Origin: Salinivirgaceae bacterium
GTDB lineage: Bacteria > Bacteroidota > Bacteroidia > Bacteroidales > SZUA-534
Direction of reading: 5' to 3'
Assembly: GCA_017645945.1 (NCBI GenBank)
Contig: JAGCNL010000076.1
Span: forward strand, 168,627-232,626
Length of the DNA stretch: 64,000 bases
In this document: positions 53,712 through 63,780 of the stretch, one piece after another
How positions within the stretch are numbered: the first letter of the stretch is position 1
How the letters are laid out: each line of letters starts with the position of its first letter
Position numbers and translations under genes: made by a program
The notes under the pieces: model-generated
Seen by the model: only the letters and a program-made list of their open reading frames with translations
Told to the model about the DNA's origin: nothing
Database searches by the model: none

Positions 53712-54110
53712 TCAATTAATCAACATTTGCCTAATTGCCATCGGCGCAAAGGCGCACAAAAATAACAAAGTTGAGATTATGGCGTCGGTCAGAATCAGGC
53801 GTCGGCGCTTATCGGCACAAAAAATAAAAACTGCGCTAAATACAAGGCGCATAACTAGTTGCACCACAAAAAACGCAAAAATACCGACTGAATAGCAGTT
53901 AAATTGCAGAGCATCACTAAGATTGCCCCGCATCAGTTCCGACAAAGCGCGCTGAAGGCCCGTGCTGGTGAGCGTTCCGGGCGCAAGGGCGTGGACAGGA
54001 TAATCGCCTGCGGACGAAAAAATGCCGAAGTAGGCCAGCACTGCTGCCAACACTCCGGCAAATATCAGATTACAAATTATATATGGTTCGCGCCAAATGC
54101 CACGCATCAC
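53712..54110 (-). CDS. DUF2752-like small membrane protein, cysteines lost
   Basis: A 132-residue protein with three membrane segments. The core LAPGTLTSTGLQRALSEL followed by MRGNLSDALQFNCYSVGIF matches the DUF2752 plan, in which a CPxCGxTRA motif precedes the same helix, but both conserved Cys are replaced (APGTLTSTGLQRA). It overlaps the DUF4190 gene by four bases; DUF4190/DUF2752 pairs are common in Bacteroidetes. Function unknown. Confidence 0.7.
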   Translation of the reverse strand: MMRGIWREPYIICNLIFAGVLAAVLAYFGIFSSAGDYPVHALAPGTLTSTGLQRALSELMRGNLSDALQFNCYSVGIFAFFVVQLVMRLVFSAVFIFCADKRRRLILTDAIISTLLFLCAFAPMAIRQMLIN

Positions 54111-54619
54111 TTCTTCTTTCGTGTGGCGATATCCATATTCACCTTTTTCCCATTCTCGTCGGTTATCGACATCTTGACAACTGTGTCGTTCGCGTTCATA
54201 TCGAAATGTACGCTGGCGGGATTGTTCATGCTGTCGAGAATCGCACCCAAACGGACCATAGTACTGTCGGTTCCTTCAAATATCTCTTCGTCAGTCTCGA
54301 TACGCCACTCTAAATTGTTTTTGATATTGTCGAAAAAATCTTTCTGGCGGGTATCGAGTTTGAAGATGGAAACCATCCATACTATAATGAAACACAAGGC
54401 TATAGCCGATGTTACGATTCCTGTGACGGGCATTCCCAGCGACGCGCCTTTGTCAGAAGCCATTTTGCACGATATGCAGCCAAAAATCAGCGCTACAATT
54501 GCCAGCGGCAAAAATCCCATTCCAACGCACGGTATCATGCTGAATATTACCGAGACAATTCCGCAAATCATTGAAGCAATGCCCAATCCGCGGCCGTTTT
54601 GTTTGTTTTTTGTTTCCAT
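54107..54619 (-). CDS. DUF4190 membrane protein
   Basis: A 170-residue protein with two N-terminal membrane segments (LGIASMICGIVSVIFSMIP and GIVTSAIALCFIIVWMVSI), the DUF4190 signature, and a C-terminal soluble region of about 90 residues ending in a Lys-rich tail. It is coupled to the DUF2752-like gene. The ATG at 54619 is preferred to TTG 54625. The function is unknown. Confidence 0.78.
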   Translation of the reverse strand: METKNKQNGRGLGIASMICGIVSVIFSMIPCVGMGFLPLAIVALIFGCISCKMASDKGASLGMPVTGIVTSAIALCFIIVWMVSIFKLDTRQKDFFDNIKNNLEWRIETDEEIFEGTDSTMVRLGAILDSMNNPASVHFDMNANDTVVKMSITDENGKKVNMDIATRKKK

Positions 54620-54674
54620 AGTCAATTATTTTTTATTCAAAACACGACTATAAGACGATGGTCGCGCGGGAATG

Positions 54675-57600
54675 TTACACCGACGCATCATTTTTTTCTC
54701 CTAATTTTTGCAAAAGTCCGAGCGCCTTCTCTACCGTCTTCACACTGTCGAACACGAGCGAGAGTTTGTCGTTCTTCTCCTGCATCTGACAAGTGTTGCG
54801 GTAGCGCTGAACGTTGTGCAGAATGGTGAAGAATTGCGGCGACTGATAGAAAACCGACTGCTTGTCGGCAACAAAATAGATGGTCATCTTGCTGTTTTTC
54901 AGAAGAATCTTCTCCATTCCAAGACCGATGGCAATCCACCTCAGACGCACAACCTGAAGCAACTCGAGAATCGATTGCGGCACGGGGCCGAAGCGGTCAG
55001 TCAGTTCTGATACAAAGGCTGAAATGGCGGCTTCGTCTTGCAGAGAGTCGATGCGGCGGTAAAGATTGATGCGCTCCGAGATGTTTTCCACGTAGCTGTC
55101 GGGAATGAGCAGCTCCATGTCGGTATCTACATGACAATCAGCCACAAACTGCACATTATCAAATACTGTCTCATCGGGTTTGCCGCCTTCGGCTTGACCG
55201 ACAGTCTGCATTTCCTCCTGCAACTCGGTTTCTTTCAGCTCGATAAGCGCCTCATCGAGAATTTTCTGATAAGTTTCGAAACCCAAATCGCCGATGAAGC
55301 CGCTCTGTTCCGCGCCAAGCAGGTTGCCCGCACCGCGGATGTCCAAATCCTGCAGCGACAAGTTCAGACCGCTGCCTAGCTCGCTGAAATCCTCAATGGC
55401 TTTCAGGCGGCGGCGGGCCTCGTCGGTGAGTGTCTCGGGCGGTGGCGAGAAAATATAGCAGTAGGCCTTGCGGTTCGAGCGCCCCACACGACCGCGCAAC
55501 TGGTGCATATCGCTCAATCCGTAGTGTTGTCCGTCGTTGATAATGATTGTGTTAGCGTTCGGAATGTCAAGTCCCGACTCGATGATGGTTGTCGAAACCA
55601 GCACATCGTACTTGCCCTCCATAAAATCGAGCATAATTTGCTCCAGCGTGTTGCCGTCCATCTGGCCGTGAGCCGTAATCACACGGGCCTGCGGTACAAG
55701 CCGCGTAAGCATTGCGGCAATTTTTGGCAGCTGCTCAATGCGGTTGTTGATGAAGAACACCTGCCCGCCGCGGTTCAGCTCAAAGCTGACGGCTTCCTTT
55801 ATGATGCCCTCGTCGAACGTATGCACCTCTGTAAGAATAGGTTGGCGGTTAGGCGGCGGTGTGCTGATGACCGACAAATCGCGGGCTCCCATCAGTGAGA
55901 ACTGCAGCGTGCGCGGAATTGGCGTGGCGGTGAGCGTCAATGTGTCCACGTTCACCTTCATCTGCTTCAGCCGTTCCTTCACGCTAACGCCGAATTTCTG
56001 CTCCTCATCTATAATCAGCAGACCTAAATCTTTGAATTTTACACTTTTGCCAATCAGTTTGTGTGTACCGATGACGATATTCAACTCGCCACTTGCAAGC
56101 CGTGTCAGAATGTCTTTCTGCTCCTTTGTAGTGCGCAGACGGCTCAAATAATCGACGGTGCAAGGCATATCGGCCAACCGCGACTTGAACGTCTTGTAGT
56201 GCTGCATAGCCAAAATGGTGGTCGGCACGAGCACTGCAACCTGCTTATTATCAGCCACAGCCTTGAAGGCAGCGCGGATGGCAATCTCGGTCTTGCCGAA
56301 ACCAACATCGCCGCACACCAGGCGGTCCATCGGCATCTGACTCTCCATGTCGGCCTTCACGGCTTGCGTGGCCTTCATCTGGTCGGGCGTGTCCTCGTAC
56401 ATAAACGACGCCTCGAGCTGCTGATTCATAAACGTATCGGGCGAGAATGCAAATCCCTTCTGCGCCTTGCGCTGTGCGTAAAGTTTGATAAGGTCCTTGG
56501 CAATGTCCTTGACCTTGCTCTTTGTGGTGGCTTTGAGCCGCTGCCATGCACCCGACCCCAACTTGTGAATGGTGGGCACCTCGGCGTCCTTGCCTTTATA
56601 TTTCGATATGCGGTGCAACGAGTGGATGCTCACAAAAAGCACATCGTTATCTCTGTAAACCAGCTTGATAGATTCCTGATACTTGCCGTTGATTTCCACC
56701 TTCTGAAGTCCGCCGAACCGTCCGATACCATGGTCGATGTGAACCACGTAATCGCCTATGTGCAAGTTGTTCAGCTCGGCCAGCGTGATTGACTCGCGCT
56801 TGTTGAAGCCCGTTTTGACATTGTATTTATGAAAGCGCTCAAAAATCTGGTGGTCAGTAAAGCAGCAGATTTTCAGTTCGTTATCAACAAAGCCCTCGTT
56901 CAGTGTTTTCAGTATCGGCACAAACTTTGTCTTGATTTTGCGCTCCTTGAAAATCGATGTCAGACGGTCGTTTTGTGCCTGATTATCAGATAGAATATAA
57001 ATCTTATATCCGCGGTCGGTATAATCGTCGAGCGTTTGGGCGAGCAGGTCGAAATTCTTGTGGAAGACGGGCTGCACGGTGGTGTCGAACGAGATTGGCA
57101 CGCCGCGCTTGTCGAGCATTTTGCCGCCCCACTCGCCGTAGGTTCGGGTGGCCACAAGTTTGAAAAGCTGGTCACCGCTGAGCGCAATCTGACTGATGTT
57201 GATGTCAGTGAATTTCTCGTCGGAATTCTTGAAGACGGTGTTGATGCGTTCAATTACAACAGCCAGATTGTTAAAAAGATAAACTGCATCATCACTAAAA
57301 AAATCGGTAATCGGAATCCGCACGTCGCCCATCTCACGGTCGTGGATGTTCGGAATGATGGTAACGCGGTCGGGCGTGTCTTTAGTCAGCTGACTTTCAA
57401 TGTCGAATGTGCGGATGCTGTCAACCTCGTCACCAAAGAAATCGAGACGGAACGGCATCTCATCGGCAAACGAGAAAACATCGATAATGCTGCCGCGAAC
57501 CGAATACTGGCCTGGCTCGTAAACAAAATCGACGCGCTCGAAACCATAATCGTGCAGCAACTCAACCAGAAAATCATGTGATAGCGTGTCGCCTTTGCTG

Positions 57601-58076
57601 ATAACAAATGTGTTCGACGCCAGTTTTTCGGGCGACACCACCTTTTCCATCACGGCTTCGGGGTAAGTGACCACAATCATCGGGCTTTGCGCCGACGCCA
57701 CCTTGCCCAGCACATCGGTGCGAAGCAGAATGTTGCTGCTATCGGTGCGCTCGTGGTCCATCGACCTCTGGTATGACGACGGCATAAACTCAACATCGGC
57801 GCGGCCGAGAATAGTCTGCAAATCGTTGTAGAGATAGGCCGCCGACTCCATATCGGCCTCAACCAGCACCATTGTGCGCTGTGCGGCGTTGAAGGCGGCC
57901 CCAACCACCATCGCTACCGACGAGCCTTTCAACCCTCTGAGCGACACCACCGCCTGCTTGCCCGCAAGAGCCTGCACCAGCGACTTGACGCCCCGATGGT
58001 CCTCCCATACCGATACTAATTGTGTTGGTTCCAACTTACTTTTTTTTGCGGGGGCTAAAATAGCGGAAAATAACAA
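54675..58076 (-). CDS. mfd: Transcription-repair coupling factor
   Basis: A protein of about 1,133 residues that removes stalled RNA polymerase and recruits UvrA. It has the UvrB-like N-terminal region, the RNA-polymerase-interacting CarD-like domain ([18 protein letters not shown]), a helicase with [34 protein letters not shown], and [10 protein letters not shown], and the C-terminal TRCF domain. No ATG is near the N-terminus. TTG 58076 or TTG 58034 is the likely start, the latter closer to the family's usual beginning. It is divergent from nfo. Confidence 0.95.
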   Translation of the reverse strand: MLFSAILAPAKKSKLEPTQLVSVWEDHRGVKSLVQALAGKQAVVSLRGLKGSSVAMVVGAAFNAAQRTMVLVEADMESAAYLYNDLQTILGRADVEFMPSSYQRSMDHERTDSSNILLRTDVLGKVASAQSPMIVVTYPEAVMEKVVSPEKLASNTFVISKGDTLSHDFLVELLHDYGFERVDFVYEPGQYSVRGSIIDVFSFADEMPFRLDFFGDEVDSIRTFDIESQLTKDTPDRVTIIPNIHDREMGDVRIPITDFFSDDAVYLFNNLAVVIERINTVFKNSDEKFTDINISQIALSGDQLFKLVATRTYGEWGGKMLDKRGVPISFDTTVQPVFHKNFDLLAQTLDDYTDRGYKIYILSDNQAQNDRLTSIFKERKIKTKFVPILKTLNEGFVDNELKICCFTDHQIFERFHKYNVKTGFNKRESITLAELNNLHIGDYVVHIDHGIGRFGGLQKVEINGKYQESIKLVYRDNDVLFVSIHSLHRISKYKGKDAEVPTIHKLGSGAWQRLKATTKSKVKDIAKDLIKLYAQRKAQKGFAFSPDTFMNQQLEASFMYEDTPDQMKATQAVKADMESQMPMDRLVCGDVGFGKTEIAIRAAFKAVADNKQVAVLVPTTILAMQHYKTFKSRLADMPCTVDYLSRLRTTKEQKDILTRLASGELNIVIGTHKLIGKSVKFKDLGLLIIDEEQKFGVSVKERLKQMKVNVDTLTLTATPIPRTLQFSLMGARDLSVISTPPPNRQPILTEVHTFDEGIIKEAVSFELNRGGQVFFINNRIEQLPKIAAMLTRLVPQARVITAHGQMDGNTLEQIMLDFMEGKYDVLVSTTIIESGLDIPNANTIIINDGQHYGLSDMHQLRGRVGRSNRKAYCYIFSPPPETLTDEARRRLKAIEDFSELGSGLNLSLQDLDIRGAGNLLGAEQSGFIGDLGFETYQKILDEALIELKETELQEEMQTVGQAEGGKPDETVFDNVQFVADCHVDTDMELLIPDSYVENISERINLYRRIDSLQDEAAISAFVSELTDRFGPVPQSILELLQVVRLRWIAIGLGMEKILLKNSKMTIYFVADKQSVFYQSPQFFTILHNVQRYRNTCQMQEKNDKLSLVFDSVKTVEKALGLLQKLGEKNDASV

Positions 58077-58146
58077 CAGAGTGATGTGCTATTTTTCGCT
58101 TTGCAGCATTTGGGTAATTTGTATCTTGCCATCAAAATCGAAGATT

Positions 58147-58998
58147 ATGACAAAGTACATTGGGGCTCACGTGAGCACGCAGGGCGGTGTCGAGAATGCA
58201 CCGTTGAACGCCAGCGCGATAGGTGCGACGGCTTTCGCCTTATTCACAAAAAATCAGCGGCAGTGGTTCTCCAAACCGCTTGAGCAGTCGAGCATCGACG
58301 CTTTCAAGGCGAATTGCGCCAAATACGGATACACTGCAAAGCAGATTCTGCCGCACGACAGCTACCTCATAAATCTTGGCAACCCCGATGCCGAAGGTCT
58401 GCAGAAGTCGCGCGATTCGTTTATCGATGAGATGAATCGATGCGCGCAGCTCGGACTCGACCGCCTCAACTTCCATCCAGGCAGTCACTTGAAACAAATA
58501 TCTGAAGACGAGTGTCTTGCACTTATCTCGGAATCGATAAACATTGCACTCGAAAAAACGTCGGGCGTGACGGCCGTTATTGAGAACACGGCCGGGCAAG
58601 GCACTAATCTCGGCTTTACATTTGAGCAGATTGCGCAGATTATCAGCAAGGTTGACGATAAATCGCGCGTTGGTGTCTGCATCGATACCTGCCATGCCTA
58701 TGCCGCTGGCTACGACATTAAAACCCCTGAAGGTTTTGAGCGCACGTGGCGCAAATTCGACGAAGTGATCGGCTTCCAATATCTTCGCGGAATGCACCTC
58801 AACGACACAATGAAAGGCCACGCCAGCCGCGTTGACCGCCACCAGTCGATTGGCACAGGATTCCTTGGCGAGAATGCCTTCAAGATGATTATGGCCGACT
58901 CACGTTTCGACGGCATTCCACTCGTTCTGGAAACACCCGACGAAAGCCTTTGGCCCGATGAAATCAACAAACTTAAAAGTTGGATTCCCGCTCAATGA
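58147..58998 (+). CDS. nfo: Endonuclease IV
   Basis: A 283-residue Zn-dependent AP endonuclease for base-excision repair. Motifs: YIGAHVS at the start, [53 protein letters not shown] and VLETPDE, which together supply the trinuclear zinc ligands. ATG 58147 gives the family N-terminus, though the frame stays open to 57874 inside mfd. It lies 70 bases from the divergent mfd. Confidence 0.96.
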   Translation: MTKYIGAHVSTQGGVENAPLNASAIGATAFALFTKNQRQWFSKPLEQSSIDAFKANCAKYGYTAKQILPHDSYLINLGNPDAEGLQKSRDSFIDEMNRCAQLGLDRLNFHPGSHLKQISEDECLALISESINIALEKTSGVTAVIENTAGQGTNLGFTFEQIAQIISKVDDKSRVGVCIDTCHAYAAGYDIKTPEGFERTWRKFDEVIGFQYLRGMHLNDTMKGHASRVDRHQSIGTGFLGENAFKMIMADSRFDGIPLVLETPDESLWPDEINKLKSWIPAQ

Positions 58999-59513
58999 AT
59001 CAGCAACTTGTAGAGCAACTGGAAGCTGAAGCGTCGCGTGCCAACACCGACCTTGTGGTGGCGTGGGCAATGGACGACAGCCGTCATTTGGCCGACCTTG
59101 CCGAAGCCGCTTTGAACGGTGACATTCCAGTTGGTCCGCGTGCAATGTGGGCACTATCGATTGTGGCCGAGCGTGACAGCAAATCACTTCAGCCGTTTCT
59201 GCCCGAAATGGTGAAAGCGCTTCCTCGGATGTCGCACACAGGAATGCGCCGCTTGGCTTGTAAAACACTAATGCTATGCAAGTTGCCCACTGAGTTCGAC
59301 GGCCTAATAATCGATTTCTGCTTCCGAATGCTCGAACAGCCCGATGAACCCATTGGTGTGAAAGGAAACTGTATGTCGCTCATCGCCCAGCGACTCACCC
59401 GTTACCCCGAGCTTAAACCCGAATTGAAAGCTATTGTTGACGATATTTTGACCACCACGGAATCACGGGGATTGGCATCAAGGGCAAGGAAGTGTGGGTT
59501 GATGACGGAATAA
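58995..59513 (+). CDS. Hypothetical HEAT-repeat-like protein
   Basis: A 172-residue soluble protein, all alpha-helical by pattern. Helical pairs around residues 20-40, 48-70 and 75-100 ([31 protein letters not shown]) resemble HEAT/ARM repeats. I know no function for it. Its ATG overlaps the nfo stop (ATGA), so the two are co-translated. The gene ends at the terminator of the opposite-strand RNA element. Confidence 0.75.
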   Translation: MNQQLVEQLEAEASRANTDLVVAWAMDDSRHLADLAEAALNGDIPVGPRAMWALSIVAERDSKSLQPFLPEMVKALPRMSHTGMRRLACKTLMLCKLPTEFDGLIIDFCFRMLEQPDEPIGVKGNCMSLIAQRLTRYPELKPELKAIVDDILTTTESRGLASRARKCGLMTE

Positions 59514-59536
59514 AAAAAGGGAACTTTTCAGTTCCC
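59512..59536 (-). terminator. Terminator after the tRNA-like element
   Basis: On the minus strand GGGAAC, loop TGAAAA, GTTCCC is followed by seven T. It lies seven bases after the end of the tRNA-like element and has no T-run on the plus strand. Confidence 0.75.
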
Positions 59537-59543
59537 GAAATCT

Positions 59544-59616
59544 GTATCGGCGGAGGGAGTCGAACCCTCAATCTGCTCGTAAGCCCCGCTACCATGTTGC
59601 GACCATCAACCAATAC
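59544..59616 (-). ncRNA. tRNA-like RNA with a very short anticodon arm
   Basis: 73 nt on the minus strand. The ends pair as GTATTGG with CCGATAC (7 pairs, one G-U; an eighth T-G follows). A T-arm GAGGG-TTCGACT-CCCTC lies at 59569-59553. A D-arm of four pairs holds a nine-base loop AACATGGTA with the A and GG positions expected of tRNA. A five-base variable loop AGATT precedes the T-arm. Between D-arm and variable loop only ten bases remain (GCT-TACG-AGC), too short for an anticodon arm. The linker from acceptor to D-arm is longer than in tRNA. A -7-type box lies five bases upstream, a terminator just downstream. It could be a pseudo-tRNA or a specialised RNA. Confidence 0.45.
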
Positions 59617-59621
59617 AATTG

Positions 59622-59649
59622 CAAAAATACAAAAAAACTGATAAACAAA
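59622..59649 (-). promoter_or_regulatory. Promoter-like box before the tRNA-like element
   Basis: On the minus strand TATTTTTG (59629-59622) matches TAnnTTTG. A TTTG at 59649-59646 is 16 bases upstream, shorter than the usual 19-21. Transcription would begin at about 59616, the first base of the tRNA-like element. Confidence 0.4.
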
Positions 59650-59666
59650 CTGATTGTATTGGGGAT

Positions 59667-59689
59667 AAAGGGTGGTTTCTCAACCCTTT
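59667..59689 (-). terminator. Hairpin at the end of the O-antigen ligase gene
   Basis: AAAGGGT and ACCCTTT form a perfect 7-bp stem around a nine-base loop, overlapping the stop codon of the ligase gene. No T-run follows on the minus strand, so terminator function is uncertain. Confidence 0.35.
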
Positions 59690-61157
59690 AGTTTTCTATG
59701 GCTTTTTCGCCATCCGCATCTTTCTTGTCATCGCTGTAATAAACATCAATAGCGACAAGCAGCGCGGTGAAGCCCCAGAACGGAACCGAAGCTTTGTCGG
59801 TATCAAGAAAATCGTTCAGCACACCGTGGAAATAGTAGGTGAAAAGTCCCACAATGGCAGCCAAACCAATGGTGTAGAGCATCGGATGGTTGGCGCGGGT
59901 GCGACGTATGGCGCGGAACCCTGTTATTATGGTTGCAACCATCACGGCTAAAAGCGTGAGCGGCCCCAGAACACCTTCTTCGGCCAGCGGGCCAAGATAT
60001 TCACTGTGAGCGTTACCCATATCGCCCTCGTTGGTACTGATGATTGTGCGCTCGTACGACATCTGATAAGGTGCGTAGTAGAACATATAAGTGCCTGGTC
60101 CCCAGCCAAAAATCGGTTTTTCTGAGAACATTCGCAAGGCGCAGTTCCAACGGTTGATACGCTCCAAATTCGATGCGTCGGTCGAGACATTGCTTATAGA
60201 CTGCACGTGCTCTGCCAAATCGGTTGACGAGTCCTGGTTGTTGGAGCGCATATCACGCATCAGCGAATCGCCGAACGAGAAAAATCCGATGGCAAGAACG
60301 GCTATTCCAGCAACTATCAATCGGAACTTTATGTGCAGCTTGGCGCAGCACCAGATGCCGAACGCGCCAACCAAGCTGACCCAGGCCGCGCGCGAATACG
60401 AGAACAGAATGCCAGCTAAAAGCAGCACGAGCATAAAAGAATAGAAAAACCGTTTGCGTGGAGAAAACATCTTGCTGAAAGCCAGCGCTATAACTGGCGG
60501 AATATAGAATGCCAGCATTGCGCCGTACGATGTGTGGTCCTTGTAGAACGGATTGGCCGACCAGTGGGCAATCTTCTCGTCGAAAATGCCGTATTTGGCA
60601 TGGCGCACAAGAGCGTAAATCACTACTATACAGAGTGCTATGGAGTAATAGACAATGTATTTTCTTGCATCGTCGGCATCTTTTCTGAAAACCTGGGTCA
60701 TCAGGAAATAGAGCGGAATGATGAACCAAAGTCTTGATAATAAGAACTTAAACGAGACTATCGGTTCAACGCTTGTTATGCAGGTTATCAGCATCCACGC
60801 CAAATAAATATAGATGGTAATGCTCACCGGGTGCGTCAGTATGCGCGTATCGAACTTCTTGGTGAACAGCACTTTAAAGATGAACAACAACATGATTCCT
60901 GCCAACAGCGGCTCTGTCGGCAGAAACATATCGATGGGCAGATTGGGGATTATCTCGCTCAGCGGAATGGAGAGCGGAGCCATAAACGCTATTAAAAGCA
61001 TCAACTTGTCGAGCGCCAGAAAAGCCATCCCGACAAGGATAATGGCCACCGGCAACAGACTCAGCAAGGTGAACTCATTGTAGATGCAAACCAAGTTAAG
61101 CACCGTGAATGCGCCCACGCACGCGTATAACCACCAACTGTTTTTGGGTTGTAGCAA
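59688..61157 (-). CDS. O-antigen ligase/polymerase family protein
   Basis: A 489-residue membrane protein with about 11-12 membrane segments. A large periplasmic loop and the motif GWGPGTYMFYYAPY followed by AHSEYLGPLAEEGVLG identify the Wzy_C/O-antigen ligase family. It polymerises or ligates lipid-linked glycan on the periplasmic side. It follows the Wzz gene by two bases, so the two are co-transcribed. It may serve the glycan made by the operon at 34839-45153, but the two loci are 14 kb apart. Confidence 0.88.
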   Translation of the reverse strand: MLQPKNSWWLYACVGAFTVLNLVCIYNEFTLLSLLPVAIILVGMAFLALDKLMLLIAFMAPLSIPLSEIIPNLPIDMFLPTEPLLAGIMLLFIFKVLFTKKFDTRILTHPVSITIYIYLAWMLITCITSVEPIVSFKFLLSRLWFIIPLYFLMTQVFRKDADDARKYIVYYSIALCIVVIYALVRHAKYGIFDEKIAHWSANPFYKDHTSYGAMLAFYIPPVIALAFSKMFSPRKRFFYSFMLVLLLAGILFSYSRAAWVSLVGAFGIWCCAKLHIKFRLIVAGIAVLAIGFFSFGDSLMRDMRSNNQDSSTDLAEHVQSISNVSTDASNLERINRWNCALRMFSEKPIFGWGPGTYMFYYAPYQMSYERTIISTNEGDMGNAHSEYLGPLAEEGVLGPLTLLAVMVATIITGFRAIRRTRANHPMLYTIGLAAIVGLFTYYFHGVLNDFLDTDKASVPFWGFTALLVAIDVYYSDDKKDADGEKAIEN

Positions 61158-61159
61158 GT

Positions 61160-62182
61160 CTATTTTTCTTTTAAAATCTCAACCCGTTTGGCGATGGAGT
61201 CAAAAATTATCATACCAAGCATCAGCAATATGACGGCGGCGGCGGTGGTGGTCACAACAATGAGCCAGCGCACCGGATACGATTTTTTCTCGGCCACTGT
61301 GGCTTTGTTCACGACATATTTCTGCGGCAGATTCTGGCGGGCATCTATCTGTGCCTCAGCAAGTTTTGTTCTCAAATCAGAGATTCTCTCCTTGTCGAAC
61401 AGAAGCTGGTTGTAGATGTCGATGTAAGGGCCGCCTATCGCGCCAAGCTTGTCAAGACGCTTCTGGATGTCATCGGCAGCTCTGGTGTTACCGTTGCTCA
61501 GCGCCACTCCCAATGCCGACGACAGCGCCTCAGCCTGCTTCTCGTAATCCACAACGCCACGTTTACGCAAGCTGTTCAGCGTGTCCTCTTTGACTTGAAT
61601 ATCACGCAGAAGCGAATCGTACTCATTCTTAACAAGTTCCAAAGCCAAAAGCGCCTTCTCATGCATCATGTTGTTTTTCACCGTGTCCACCAGCGACGAA
61701 ATATCGTTGGCGATGTCGGCGGCAATCTGCGGGTCGGTATCCCAAACGGTTATACTCACCGACAGGAATTTAGTCGGCTTGATAACGATGTTATTATCAT
61801 ACTTTTTATAGAGCTGAGTGTTGCGGTATTTCGAGTTGGGCTTGATTTCGTAGTGGTTCATCAAGTCGTATTTCTCGATGATGCGGCGGCGAATCTCATC
61901 CGACTGCAGAACCTGCATCAGCTGGTCGAGCTCCTCGTCCTCACCAAGGCGCAGAATACTTTTTCCCATCGATGATATTGAAAGCAAGTCCTGCGAAACA
62001 GAACCTGCCGCCGACGGGAAAAGAATCACTTCCGATTTATATTTTTCTGTAATGCAAAGCGATACGATAATCGAAAAAATGCCGGCGACAAATCCTGTAA
62101 TGATGATTGGCCAACGGCGTTTCCATAAATACAGCACTAAATCAACTGCATCGAATTTAAACTGATTCTGATTTTCTTCCAT
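61160..62182 (-). CDS. Wzz-type chain-length determinant
   Basis: A 340-residue polysaccharide co-polymerase. A first membrane segment (WPIIITGFVAGIFSIIVSL, near residues 24-42), a periplasmic coiled-coil domain (about 45-300), and a last membrane segment (WLIVVTTTAAAVILLMLGMI) follow the Wzz plan. It sets the length of polymer made by a Wzy protein. ATG 62182 is chosen, as the frame upstream to 62287 has no family similarity. No cytoplasmic tyrosine kinase domain is fused. Confidence 0.88.
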   Translation of the reverse strand: MEENQNQFKFDAVDLVLYLWKRRWPIIITGFVAGIFSIIVSLCITEKYKSEVILFPSAAGSVSQDLLSISSMGKSILRLGEDEELDQLMQVLQSDEIRRRIIEKYDLMNHYEIKPNSKYRNTQLYKKYDNNIVIKPTKFLSVSITVWDTDPQIAADIANDISSLVDTVKNNMMHEKALLALELVKNEYDSLLRDIQVKEDTLNSLRKRGVVDYEKQAEALSSALGVALSNGNTRAADDIQKRLDKLGAIGGPYIDIYNQLLFDKERISDLRTKLAEAQIDARQNLPQKYVVNKATVAEKKSYPVRWLIVVTTTAAAVILLMLGMIIFDSIAKRVEILKEK

Positions 62183-62376
62183 AATAATATGTTTCTGTTT
62201 TGAAATTGCAAAGGTAACTAAAATTATTGTTGCCCGCCAACGATTTATGGTATGCTGATTGTCACAAAAAAAAGGATGCAGAAGCATCCTTACGCTATTG
62301 TCCTAACGACTGACGTGGAATCAATTTTACAAATAGACCTGTTACCTATTCAACGCATTGCGAAGATAAGTAAAAA

Positions 62377-63708
62377 TCAATTCAAACTCTCCACCTTTCC
62401 AACAAATAAGATAGTGTTTGTCTGCTTGTCGCGAATAATGTAGGCGAACGGGCGGTTGACGTTGAACTCTATTGCTTCACCTGGCATTACTGCCTTCTCG
62501 GCGACAACAACAGCCGTTACGGCAGCTGCCTCGGTTCCACTTTCCTCAACCTTTATGCGCGAAAGTTGGAATGCTTTATTCACATAAGCATCATCGTAGC
62601 CTCCTCCCATTTTGCTTAAATCGGCCTTTTCGCTGTCAAAGACATCAACAATGCCTAATTGCTTCATAATCTCGACTAATTGGTGATTGAAATCCAAGTC
62701 GAATTTTGGCAAAGACACCAAAAGTTCTTTCATCAACATCTTTTCAATTGCCGCTGCAAATCGAACCTGGCTTAATTGTTCGATGCACTGACTGACGCTT
62801 ATTCCGCTGTCGGGTAGAATGACATCCATACAAGTGGTGCCGTTGTATGGCAATTCGGCCATCGCAAAATTCTCAGTACGCACGTATCTGAATTGTTGCT
62901 GCTGATGCATCATATCAACTTGCGACACATAACCGTTTGCACTGGTGAAATCGGCCTTTATTGTTGCGTCTTTTTCGAATTGAAACAGCCAATCCGCCTT
63001 GAAATACAAAGCGTTGGCAAGTACAGTTATAGTGTTTTCGTCAATATCATCCTCATTGAGCATTTTCGGAATCAATCCGTGTGTTTTTTGGTTGCACCAG
63101 CCGTTCATCACAGCAAGCGAGCTGTCTTTATTGGCAAAATTCAATGTGGCCGCTTCGGCATCAAAAGATCTGTTGCATAAACTGATATACTCTTCAAAAA
63201 GTGGCGCGCGGCGGTCGGTCCAAATGGCATTGGCGGTTTCAATGGTCTGCGGTTGCTGGCTTTCACCATATTGGATTAACTCCTCGCTCTGACTTGCATA
63301 TTGACTGTTCAGTTTATACCATTCCGAAATCACGGCACGGCAACGGTTGTTTAAATCATCAATTGATTTAGAGCCATATCCGAAAGCGTTCAGAATCTGT
63401 TGGCGGCTGTTGCCATCGGCACCATTGGCAAGCATTGCAAAAGCAAGTTCAACGCTTACTGGCGACAATAAGAAATTACCATCAATCGCCGTATTCAATT
63501 GTTTTACAATATTGAATGCAAAGTCGCCATCAAAACTTTCCGTCAATGCTTCCTGATTGACGGACGTTGTGTCGAATCTCAAAACTGGCTCACTTGGATT
63601 AGTTTGCTCCGATGGTTCCTGCTGAGGTTCAGTGTCATCTTTCTTATCGCACGCGGCGAAAACGAAACCGGCAATAATCAATGCCGCAAAAACAGATTTT
63701 TTCATCAT
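62377..63708 (-). CDS. Serpin lipoprotein
   Basis: A 443-residue serpin with a lipoprotein signal (FAAC, Cys near residue 20) and an acidic Pro/Glu linker. The serpin fold covers about residues 60-443, with FLLSPVSVELAFAMLANGA, NAIWTD, VLANALYFKADW and the C-terminal NRPFAYIIRDKQTNTILFVGKV. The hinge reads ESGTEAAAVTAVVV, small residues as in inhibitory serpins. Counting from it puts Lys (in AEKAV) near P1, suggesting inhibition of trypsin-like proteases, an inference. It could protect the cell from host or rival proteases. ATG 63705 is an equal start option. Confidence 0.9.
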   Translation of the reverse strand: MMKKSVFAALIIAGFVFAACDKKDDTEPQQEPSEQTNPSEPVLRFDTTSVNQEALTESFDGDFAFNIVKQLNTAIDGNFLLSPVSVELAFAMLANGADGNSRQQILNAFGYGSKSIDDLNNRCRAVISEWYKLNSQYASQSEELIQYGESQQPQTIETANAIWTDRRAPLFEEYISLCNRSFDAEAATLNFANKDSSLAVMNGWCNQKTHGLIPKMLNEDDIDENTITVLANALYFKADWLFQFEKDATIKADFTSANGYVSQVDMMHQQQQFRYVRTENFAMAELPYNGTTCMDVILPDSGISVSQCIEQLSQVRFAAAIEKMLMKELLVSLPKFDLDFNHQLVEIMKQLGIVDVFDSEKADLSKMGGGYDDAYVNKAFQLSRIKVEESGTEAAAVTAVVVAEKAVMPGEAIEFNVNRPFAYIIRDKQTNTILFVGKVESLN

Positions 63709-63780
63709 AATAGTAAATTGTATAAAAATAGGGACGCAACATACGCTACGTCCCTACAAATATAGCTAATTTTTAATTAA

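Noticed and set aside
57036..57581. 181-codon plus-strand frame inside mfd, with similar frames at 22236-23042 and 49901-50509
   Set aside because: All are antisense to strongly conserved genes and arise from their codon bias.
59544..59616. Ordinary tRNA-Val(TAC), or selenocysteine tRNA because of the 8-pair acceptor
   Set aside because: The CTTACGA loop has no pairing stem around it, and the long variable arm of a selenocysteine tRNA is absent.
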